Shown here piece after piece: positions 7,215-13,149 of a DNA stretch of 13,370 bases (position 1 is its first letter; every line of letters begins with the position of its first letter). The DNA is from Flavobacterium sp. (GTDB taxonomy: Bacteria > Bacteroidota > Bacteroidia > Flavobacteriales > Flavobacteriaceae): assembly GCA_004296145.1 (NCBI GenBank), contig SEBM01000044.1, forward strand, positions 1 to 13,370, written 5' to 3'. A program made the position numbers and the translations under genes. The notes under the pieces were generated by a model that saw nothing but the letters and a program-made list of their open reading frames with translations, was not told where the DNA came from and ran no database searches.

Positions 7215-8627
7215 TTATCGAAGTTCTAAAAGTACAACATTTTCAACATGATGCGTCTGAGGAAACATATCCACAGGACGAACTCTTGTTACTTTGTATT
7301 TTGCATCCATTAAAGCAAGGTCGCGTGCCTGTGTTGCAGAGTTACAGCTTACATAAACTACTTTTTTAGGAGCAATTTTTAAAATCTGATCAATAACAGC
7401 AGCATGCATACCATCTCTTGGAGGATCTGTAATAATTACGTCAGGCTTTCCGTGTTGTGCAATAAAGCTTTCGTTGAAAACGACTTTCATGTCACCAACA
7501 AAAAACTCACAATTTGTAATATTATTGCGTTCTGCATTTGCTTTAGCGTCCAGAATAGCTTCAGGAACACTTTCTACACCAATTACTTTTCCTGCTTTTT
7601 TAGAAACAAATTGTGCAATAGTTCCCGTTCCTGTATATAAATCATAAACAGTTTCGTTTCCGGTAAGACCTGCAAAATCGCGTGTTATTTTGTACAATTC
7701 ATACGCCTGATCAGAGTTGGTCTGGTAAAAAGATTTTGCATTAATACTAAATTTTAAACCTTCCATTTCTTCCAGGATATAATCTCTTCCTTTATAAAGA
7801 ATGATATTCTGATCGTAAATTGTATCGTTTGGTTTTCCGTTTATTACATATTGTAAAGAGGTAATCTGTGGAAATTTCTCGTATAAATGATCAAGGATTA
7901 ATTCTCTGTTCTTTTTGTCTTCTTCAAAAAACTGAATTAAAACCATAATTTCTCCCGTAGAAACGGTACGAATCATTACGGTACGCAATAAGCCTGAATG
8001 TTCTCTCGGATTAAAGAATGCTAAATTGTGTTCATTTGCAAAATCCCTGATTTCATTTCGTATAGCATTTGAAGGATCTTCCTGCAAGTGACATTTTGTA
8101 ATATCAAGAATTTTATCCCACATTTTCGGAATGTGAAATCCTAAAGCATTTCTGTTTCCTAAATCTTCTGTACTTCCAATTTCTTTTTCGGTTAACCAAC
8201 GGCTGTTTGAAAACGAAAATTCCATTTTGTTTCTGTAGAAGAATTGTTTTTCTGAACCCAAAATAGTTTCAAATTCTGGAAGTTCAACTTTTCCTATACG
8301 TTGCAGGTGATTTTTAACTTCGTTTTGTTTGTAATACAATTGCTGGCTGTATTTCATATTTTGCCATTTGCATCCTCCACAAACTCCAAAATGCTCGCAG
8401 ACAGGATCTAAACGATGTTCTGATAATTCGTGAAATTTTACGGCTTTGCCTTCATAATAGGCTTTTCTTTTCTTAAAAGTTTGTACATCAACAACATCCC
8501 CAGGTACAACATTCGGAATAAAGATTACTTTTCCGTCAGGAGCCTTTGCTACTGATACTCCTTTTGCTCCGGCATCAAGAACTTGAATTTGATGAAAGAC
8601 AACTTTGTCTGTATTTTTTCTTCCCAT
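7215..8627 (-). CDS. rlmD: 23S rRNA (uracil-C5)-methyltransferase, RlmD/RumA type
   Basis: TrmA-family enzyme that methylates C5 of a uridine in 23S rRNA (U1939 in E. coli) with SAM. From ATG 8627 it has 470 residues. A TRAM RNA-binding domain spans about 5-65. Four cysteines likely to bind a 4Fe-4S cluster are Cys77, Cys83 and Cys86 (CEHFGVCGGC) and Cys179 (ITKC). The SAM-binding motif is DLYTGTGT (329-336), then DPPRDG (401-406), the catalytic nucleophile Cys428 in VSCN, and a Glu462 in HHVEN as the likely base. All key residues are present. An upstream in-frame TTG at 8660 is rejected because it coincides with the -33 box of the promoter, whose -7 box ends 4 nt before ATG 8627. It heads the operon with DUF6452 and DUF6048. 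TrmA-family paralogues with other targets (RlmCD) exist, so the exact uridine is inferred. Confidence 0.92.
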   Translation of the reverse strand: MGRKNTDKVVFHQIQVLDAGAKGVSVAKAPDGKVIFIPNVVPGDVVDVQTFKKRKAYYEGKAVKFHELSEHRLDPVCEHFGVCGGCKWQNMKYSQQLYYKQNEVKNHLQRIGKVELPEFETILGSEKQFFYRNKMEFSFSNSRWLTEKEIGSTEDLGNRNALGFHIPKMWDKILDITKCHLQEDPSNAIRNEIRDFANEHNLAFFNPREHSGLLRTVMIRTVSTGEIMVLIQFFEEDKKNRELILDHLYEKFPQITSLQYVINGKPNDTIYDQNIILYKGRDYILEEMEGLKFSINAKSFYQTNSDQAYELYKITRDFAGLTGNETVYDLYTGTGTIAQFVSKKAGKVIGVESVPEAILDAKANAERNNITNCEFFVGDMKVVFNESFIAQHGKPDVIITDPPRDGMHAAVIDQILKIAPKKVVYVSCNSATQARDLALMDAKYKVTRVRPVDMFPQTHHVENVVLLELR

Positions 8628-8631
8628 AGCG

Positions 8632-8660
8632 CAAAAATAAGGGTTTGTAAACTTTTTCAA
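8632..8660 (-). promoter_or_regulatory. Bacteroidetes-type promoter of rlmD, nearly leaderless
   Basis: On the minus strand TTG (8660-8658), an 18-nt spacer and TATTTTTG (8639-8632) match TTG-N17-23-TAnnTTTG fully. The -7 box ends 4 nt before the ATG at 8627, so the start of transcription should fall at or within a few bases of the start codon, giving a leaderless or near-leaderless mRNA. Confidence 0.72.
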
Positions 8661-8696
8661 ATTTAAATTTTAAAATATTTTACCATTTTTTTCAAT

Positions 8697-8730
8697 TTGT
8701 TAGTTTAATCAAGTATAAAAAGTAACTTTG
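8697..8730 (+). promoter_or_regulatory. Bacteroidetes-type promoter of the histidine kinase gene
   Basis: TTG (8697-8699), a 23-nt spacer and TAACTTTG (8723-8730) match TTG-N17-23-TAnnTTTG at the upper spacing limit. Transcription would start about 50 nt before the ATG at 8786. It lies about 40 nt from the divergent rlmD promoter. Confidence 0.58.
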
Positions 8731-8785
8731 TTTTAGCAATAATCCCAAATGCTACATTTTTAACCTATTGTTTTGTTATTTTTTT

Positions 8786-9835
8786 ATGAAGTTGTATCAC
8801 AATCTTTCACAAATCGGCTTTTTAAAAAAAAGCTATGCATTCAAATTTTTGTTTGTTGCATTTATTGGTATACACATCCCCCTGATTGGAATTTTATTTT
8901 TTGTCCTTTTTTTTGATAATGATATTTCATCAACCTCTATTCTGGTTTTTTCTTTGGTTATGACATTATTGGCTACTTTGGTAACATTAATAGTTTTAAA
9001 GCAATTGATAAGCCCAATCGCAATAGCTTCAAAATCATTAGACGATTACAGAAACAACAGAAAATTGTCTGTTTTGCCAACAGAATATACTGATGAAGCC
9101 GGTTTATTAATGTGCAATATTCAGGAATCTATTTATGAAGCGGAAAGTTTTATAAACGAGAAACAGGATTTGATCTATATGCTTTCGCATGATTTGAAAA
9201 ATTTTGCGGGAAATCCTCAAGGCCTGGCTAATCTTATTATAAGTGAAAATCCCTCTGATTCTGTAAAAAATCTGGCTGGTTTAATCTGTGAATCTACCAA
9301 TTTGCAATTCAGGTATATTGATAATTTTATAAAATTACTGAACGAACATGATCAGGTAGCAAAAATAAATCAAGAAGTCAGAACTATTGTATTTCCTTCT
9401 ATTTTGCCATTTATCAATGAACAGGTAGAGCAGCGTTTACTGGATAAAAATATTAAGCTCTCTATGAGTTTAGAAATTGTCGAGGCAAAATTGCGTATTG
9501 ACGAAGGTCTGCTGATTCAGGTTTTGGTTAATTTGATAAGCAACGCTATTAAATTCTCTTATTTTGATAGTGAAATCAATGTCAGAATATATTTTGAAAG
9601 TGAAAAACTAATTATTACCGTTATTGATAAAGGCGTTGGTTTTGACAAACATCAGATTGAGGAATTGTTTAAAAAATTCACCAAAATGAGCCGTTTAGGA
9701 ACCGCAAAAGAATCCTCAACCGGAATTGGTTTGTATTTGTGCAAAAAAATTATCGAAAGAAACAGAGGCGAATTAACTGCTGCCAGTGAAGGTAAAAATA
9801 AAGGAGCTGAATTTAAAATTGTATTTGAAATTTAA
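8786..9835 (+). CDS. orphan membrane sensor histidine kinase
   Basis: Inner-membrane two-component sensor kinase of 349 residues. Two transmembrane helices at about 19-43 and 49-73 are joined by a very short loop (FDNDISSTS), so there is no periplasmic sensor domain. A short linker follows, then a HisKA dimerisation domain with the phospho-accepting His135 in MLSHDLKN. The ATPase domain has the N box around Asn239 and Asn243 (LVNLISNAIKF), the G1 box DKGVGFD (271-277), the F-box region LFKKFTKMSR and the G2 box STGIGLYLCKKI (301-312). All catalytic elements are intact. ATG 8786 is chosen over the TTG at 8768. No response regulator gene is adjacent, so its partner is elsewhere. The stop codon overlaps the convergent downstream gene by 4 nt. 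The stimulus is unknown; a membrane or intramembrane signal is possible (inference). Confidence 0.9.
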   Translation: MKLYHNLSQIGFLKKSYAFKFLFVAFIGIHIPLIGILFFVLFFDNDISSTSILVFSLVMTLLATLVTLIVLKQLISPIAIASKSLDDYRNNRKLSVLPTEYTDEAGLLMCNIQESIYEAESFINEKQDLIYMLSHDLKNFAGNPQGLANLIISENPSDSVKNLAGLICESTNLQFRYIDNFIKLLNEHDQVAKINQEVRTIVFPSILPFINEQVEQRLLDKNIKLSMSLEIVEAKLRIDEGLLIQVLVNLISNAIKFSYFDSEINVRIYFESEKLIITVIDKGVGFDKHQIEELFKKFTKMSRLGTAKESSTGIGLYLCKKIIERNRGELTAASEGKNKGAEFKIVFEI

Positions 9836-10275
9836 GACCTTCTTTTTATAATTTCGTAATTAATAATAGTGAAGAAATAAAAACAGGAATCGGCCGTAAT
9901 TTTACCTAATATAATTCCGAAGAAATAATTACCGCACAAAATCGGCATCCAATACATACAAAACGGACGAACCACCAAAAAGTCTAAAAAAGCCGGATAA
10001 CCAAATTCTAAAACTAAATTTTTTATCAGCGAGAGAATTTCTTTGGAAGTTGTTTTCTTATTCCGAAGTTTATTCTCTTTGGCTATTTTATTATATGAAG
10101 AAAATAAAATAACGCCATAAAAAGCAAGATATTCTGCAAAAGTAATTAAGTAAGCCGTTGTTAACCCACTGTAGATTTTACTAAACAAAGAAGTCAAAAG
10201 AGCCGCTGACGTACTTGCCAATTCAGCATATTTATATCTGTTGAACCATTCTTTGAAATTTGATTTTGTAAGCAT
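9832..10275 (-). CDS. unknown four-helix membrane protein
   Basis: A protein of 147 residues that I do not recognise. The N-terminus is amphipathic and basic (NFKEWFNRYKYAE). Hydrophobic helices are predicted at about 18-36 and 40-60. A lysine-rich polar loop follows (YNKIAKENKLRNKKTTSKE, about 61-79), then an amphipathic stretch (about 80-98) and two more hydrophobic helices at about 99-120 and 122-141, with a basic end (KRRS). Two cysteines (Cys106, Cys114) flank a Trp/Met-rich segment, YWMPIL. The basic loop and tail suggest both termini are cytoplasmic. Base composition matches the flavobacterial neighbours. It is convergent with and overlaps the histidine kinase gene, and a repeat element lies immediately upstream, with no recognisable promoter there; it may depend on read-through from the aldo/keto reductase gene. 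Confidence 0.7.
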   Translation of the reverse strand: MLTKSNFKEWFNRYKYAELASTSAALLTSLFSKIYSGLTTAYLITFAEYLAFYGVILFSSYNKIAKENKLRNKKTTSKEILSLIKNLVLEFGYPAFLDFLVVRPFCMYWMPILCGNYFFGIILGKITADSCFYFFTIINYEIIKRRS

Positions 10276-10290
10276 TTTTTGTTTTAGGCG

Positions 10291-10381
10291 CTAAGTTTTT
10301 AAGACACTAAGGTACTAAGTTTTTACAATACAATTTGCCAGCAACTTAGTATCTCAGAACCTTAGCACCTTAGCACCTTTC
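10291..10381. repeat. 8-bp-step inverted repeat (CTAAGnnn / CTTAGnnn)
   Basis: Left arm units start at 10291, 10299, 10307 and 10315 (CTAAG, TTAAG, CTAAG, CTAAG). Right arm units start at 10345, 10353, 10361, 10369 and 10377 (CTTAG, CTCAG, CTTAG, CTTAG, CTTTC). Steps are exactly 8 bp in both arms, with a 25-nt centre. It ends 1 nt from the aldo/keto reductase stop codon and begins 15 nt upstream of the start of the 147-residue protein gene. Confidence 0.86.
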
Positions 10382-10382
10382 A

Positions 10383-11369
10383 TTACCATAAGTGGTGAAC
10401 AGAAGATTTTATATACTTTTCGTATATTTCATTCATAGCTTTAATTTTATCATGGCTTAATTTTGGTAAATCATAAACTGATAAATTAGATAAAACATGA
10501 CTGTTTTTTGATGCGCCGGGAATGATGCAGCTAATATCTTCAAAACTTAAAATCCATTGTAAAGCATATGGTGCCAGATTTGGAGCATCAGGAAATAATG
10601 ATTTTAATTCCTGAACTGCTTTTAAGCCCAATTCATAATCAATACCTGAAAAAGTTTCACCTTTATCAAAAGCATCTCCGTTACGATTAAAGTTTCTGTG
10701 ATCCTGAGCATCAAAAGTAGTTTTTGCATCAAATAAACCAGTCAAAAGTCCGCTTGCTAAAGGAACTCGGGCAATGATACCGATATCTTTTTTTCTTGCC
10801 TCTGAGAAAAACAATTGCGACGGACGCTGACGGAATAAATTGAAAATGATCTGAACAGTAGTCACATTCGAAAATTCGATTGCTTTTAAAGCTTCTTCCA
10901 CTTTTTCAACACTAACACCCAGATTTAAAATTTTCCCCTGATCTTTTAAACGGTCAAATAATTCGAAAATTTCAGGTCTGTAAAAAACTTCGGTAGGAGG
11001 ACAGTGCAGCTGAATCAGATCGATAGTTTCTAATTTCATTCTTTTTAAACTGTCTTCAACATATTTCTGAAGTACTTTTGGCTGATAACCTTCATTAACA
11101 TGCGGATTAATATGACGCCCGCATTTTGTGGCAACATAAATGCGTTCTGATCTTGAGCGTACAACACGCCCAACGGCAGTTTCGCTTAATCCGTTTTCAT
11201 AAACATCTGCAGTATCAATAAAATTAACACCATTGTCAATAGCAGTATTTAATAATTCATCTGCCGTTTTATCATCAAAACCCGAACCCCATTTTCCTCC
11301 AACCTGCCAGGTGCCAAGTGAGATTTCTGAGATATTAAAGTTTGTTTTTCCTAGTTTTCTGTATTCCAT
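10383..11369 (-). CDS. aldo/keto reductase
   Basis: NADP(H)-dependent oxidoreductase of the aldo/keto reductase superfamily, 328 residues, cytoplasmic, with an (alpha/beta)8 barrel. The catalytic tetrad is visible: Asp52 and Tyr57 in FIDTADVYENG, Lys82 in VATKCG and His122 in LIQLHCPP. The cofactor-phosphate-binding segment is CIIPGASK (near 281-288). The N-terminus MEYRKLGKTNFNISEISLGTW is typical of the YdjG/Tas-like branch that acts on small aldehydes and ketones. The ATG at 11369 gives the normal family start. It lies downstream of cysM on the same strand with a repeat element in the 99-nt gap, so link to cysteine synthesis is not implied. Substrate not predictable from sequence. Confidence 0.92.
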   Translation of the reverse strand: MEYRKLGKTNFNISEISLGTWQVGGKWGSGFDDKTADELLNTAIDNGVNFIDTADVYENGLSETAVGRVVRSRSERIYVATKCGRHINPHVNEGYQPKVLQKYVEDSLKRMKLETIDLIQLHCPPTEVFYRPEIFELFDRLKDQGKILNLGVSVEKVEEALKAIEFSNVTTVQIIFNLFRQRPSQLFFSEARKKDIGIIARVPLASGLLTGLFDAKTTFDAQDHRNFNRNGDAFDKGETFSGIDYELGLKAVQELKSLFPDAPNLAPYALQWILSFEDISCIIPGASKNSHVLSNLSVYDLPKLSHDKIKAMNEIYEKYIKSSVHHLW

Positions 11370-11380
11370 ATAGTAAGATT

Positions 11381-11467
11381 CAAAGGTTCAGAGGTTCAAA
11401 GTAACAAAGGTTTTTGGAATGTTTTGAAAACTTTGTCCCTTTGCGCCTTTGCAGCTTTGTTTCTTTT
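11381..11467. repeat. 8-bp-step inverted repeat (CAAAGnnn / CTTTGnnn)
   Basis: Left arm units start at 11381, 11389, 11397 and 11405 (CAAAG, CAGAG, CAAAG, CAAAG). Right arm units start at 11431, 11439, 11447 and 11455 (all CTTTG) and 11463 (CTTTT). All steps are exactly 8 bp. This locus uses CAAAG instead of CTAAG in both arms, so the variant is shared across the dyad. It fills the gap between the cysM stop (11469) and the aldo/keto reductase start (11369). Confidence 0.87.
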
Positions 11468-11468
11468 T

Positions 11469-12356
11469 TTAGTCAAATAAATCCGAAGACAAATAACGGT
11501 CGCCACGGTCGCAAATAACGGCAACGATAACTCCAGATTCTAATTTTTCTGCAATTTTCAAAGCTACGGCGACAGAACCACCGCTGCTCATTCCGGCAAA
11601 AACACCTTCTTCAAGTGCCAGGCGTTTGGTCATTTCGCGGGCTTCATCTTCACTCACATCAATAACAGAATCAACTTTTGACGCATCAAATATTTTTGGT
11701 AAATATTCCTGCGGCCACTTTCTGATTCCGGGAATCTGAGATCCGTCGCTTGGTTGTGCCCCGATGATTTGAATATTTGAATTTTTCTCTTTTAAGTACG
11801 TAGAAGTACCAATAATAGTTCCTGTAGTTCCCATAGCCGAAACAAAATGAGTTACAGTTCCTTCTGTATCATTCCAGATTTCTGGTCCTGTTGTCTTATA
11901 ATGTGCTTTCCAGTTATCGTCATTTGCAAACTGGTTTAACATAATATAACCGCCCTGAGCGACTTTTTTATCAGCATAATCACGAGAACCAATAATTCCT
12001 TCGCTTGCAGGCGTTAAAATTACCGTTGCGCCATAAGCACGCATGGTTTGTGTACGCTCTTTTGTAGAATCTTCAGGTAAAACCAATTCAATTTCTATTT
12101 GAAATAATTGTGCAATCATAGCCAGGGCAATTCCTGTATTTCCGCTTGTTGCTTCAATTAACTTATCACCTTTTTTAATATCACCTCTCTCAAGAGCTGA
12201 GGCAATCATGTTATAAGCCGCTCTGTCTTTTACACTTCCGCCCGGGTTGTTTCCTTCTAATTTCAGTAAAAGTTTTACGTTTTTATTTTTAACCAAATTG
12301 ACTGTTTCCATTAATGGAGTATTCCCAATTAGGTTTAGCAGTTTCTGTGGACCCAT
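11469..12356 (-). CDS. cysM: O-acetylserine sulfhydrylase B (cysteine synthase B)
   Basis: PLP enzyme of 295 residues that makes cysteine from O-acetylserine and sulfide; the CysM type also accepts thiosulfate, giving S-sulfocysteine. The PLP lysine is Lys43 in NNPGGSVKDRAA. The substrate-binding loop is SGNTG (71-75), the phosphate cup GTTGT (166-170), and SSGGS lies at 257-261. The segment IPGIRKWPQEYLP (208-220) and the ending ICDRGDRYLS resemble E. coli CysM, including Arg212 and Trp214 of the Arg-Arg-Trp patch that distinguishes CysM from CysK; the middle Arg is Lys here. Its ATG lies 1 nt after the cysE stop codon, so the two genes are translationally coupled and probably produced together. 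The ATG at 12356 gives the usual family start. Confidence 0.94.
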   Translation of the reverse strand: MGPQKLLNLIGNTPLMETVNLVKNKNVKLLLKLEGNNPGGSVKDRAAYNMIASALERGDIKKGDKLIEATSGNTGIALAMIAQLFQIEIELVLPEDSTKERTQTMRAYGATVILTPASEGIIGSRDYADKKVAQGGYIMLNQFANDDNWKAHYKTTGPEIWNDTEGTVTHFVSAMGTTGTIIGTSTYLKEKNSNIQIIGAQPSDGSQIPGIRKWPQEYLPKIFDASKVDSVIDVSEDEAREMTKRLALEEGVFAGMSSGGSVAVALKIAEKLESGVIVAVICDRGDRYLSSDLFD

Positions 12357-12357
12357 A

Positions 12358-13149
12358 TTATTTTTTTTCTTTTATTTTAACTTCTGTAGTTGTGGTATTG
12401 AGTACGATAGAATCTGCGGGAATCGATTTTGTGATCCATGCATTTCCGCCTACAACACTATTTTTGCCAATAACCGTTTCGCCTCCCAAAATGGTAGCGT
12501 TTGCATAAATACAAACATTTTTCTCTACTGTTGGGTGTCGTTTTGCGTTTTTCATTTCTTTGCTAACGCTCAAAGCACCAAGGGTAACGCCCTGATAAAT
12601 TTTTACGTGTTTCTCGATTACAGTAGTTTCCCCGATAACAATTCCGGTGGCGTGATCAATAAAAAACGGCGAAGCAATATTGGCTCCCGCGTGAATATCG
12701 GTTCCTGTAATTCGATGTGCATATTCGCTCATTAAACGCGAAAAAAGCAATAAATCCAGAAGATATAATTCGTGGCTTAATCTGTAAATTGCAATGGCAT
12801 AAAATCCCGGATATCCCAAATAAACTTCATCAATACTGTTAGAAGCCGGATCATTTTCCAGAATATATTCGGCATCCTGATTTAGTTTTTCTAAAACGCC
12901 CGGCAGTTTTTCCAGAAAACGGTCCCAGATCGATTCACATAAATTTTCTGGTTTTTTGCAGGCCAGAACTGCAATTTCTTTAAAACGAATTTCAAGTTCA
13001 TCAATACTTTGATCCAACGGAGCATTCGAATCAAAAAGAGTATAAAAAAGCTTTTCGGTAAAATCTTCTGTTTTAGTTTTGATTCCGTAATTTATATTTG
13101 AATGGCTTTTTAAAGCTTTTATGTTTTGTATGATAAGATCTTTTGACAC
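12358..13149 (-). CDS. cysE: serine O-acetyltransferase (EpsC/CysE type), 5' end disturbed
   Basis: Transfers acetyl from acetyl-CoA to serine, making the O-acetylserine used by the adjacent CysM. About residues 1-135 are the helical N-terminal domain (KDLIIQNIKALKSHSNIN and onward). A left-handed beta-helix of hexapeptide repeats follows, with ITGTDIHAGANI, FFIDHATGIVIGE (carrying the catalytic His), IYQGVTLGA and the late turns TILGGETVIG and NSVVGGNAWI. From the GTG at 13149 it has 263 residues, normal for the EpsC branch. The frame continues 65 codons further, but that part is antisense to foreign high-GC DNA and is not part of the protein. GTG is the best start that remains; the native start and promoter may have been removed at the junction. 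Stop TAA is 1 nt from the cysM ATG. Confidence 0.88.
   Translation of the reverse strand: MSKDLIIQNIKALKSHSNINYGIKTKTEDFTEKLFYTLFDSNAPLDQSIDELEIRFKEIAVLACKKPENLCESIWDRFLEKLPGVLEKLNQDAEYILENDPASNSIDEVYLGYPGFYAIAIYRLSHELYLLDLLLFSRLMSEYAHRITGTDIHAGANIASPFFIDHATGIVIGETTVIEKHVKIYQGVTLGALSVSKEMKNAKRHPTVEKNVCIYANATILGGETVIGKNSVVGGNAWITKSIPADSIVLNTTTTEVKIKEKK

Noticed and set aside
7094..7369. Plus-strand open frame opposite the rlmD/DUF6452 junction
   Set aside because: It spans the antisense of two confident genes and shows no domain pattern.
8768..8785. TTG start that would add six residues to the histidine kinase
   Set aside because: TTG starts are rare in this group, and the ATG at 8786 gives the expected short basic N-terminus before the first helix.
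11370..11468. Separate promoter for the aldo/keto reductase gene
   Set aside because: The best minus-strand match, TTACTTTG, has one base too few between TA and TTTG and arises from the 8-bp repeat units themselves, so I did not list it.
12247..12735. Plus-strand open frame of 162 codons opposite the cysM/cysE junction
   Set aside because: It is antisense to two well-supported genes, and its translation is Phe/Ser/Cys-rich without domain features, a typical shadow of A-rich coding DNA.
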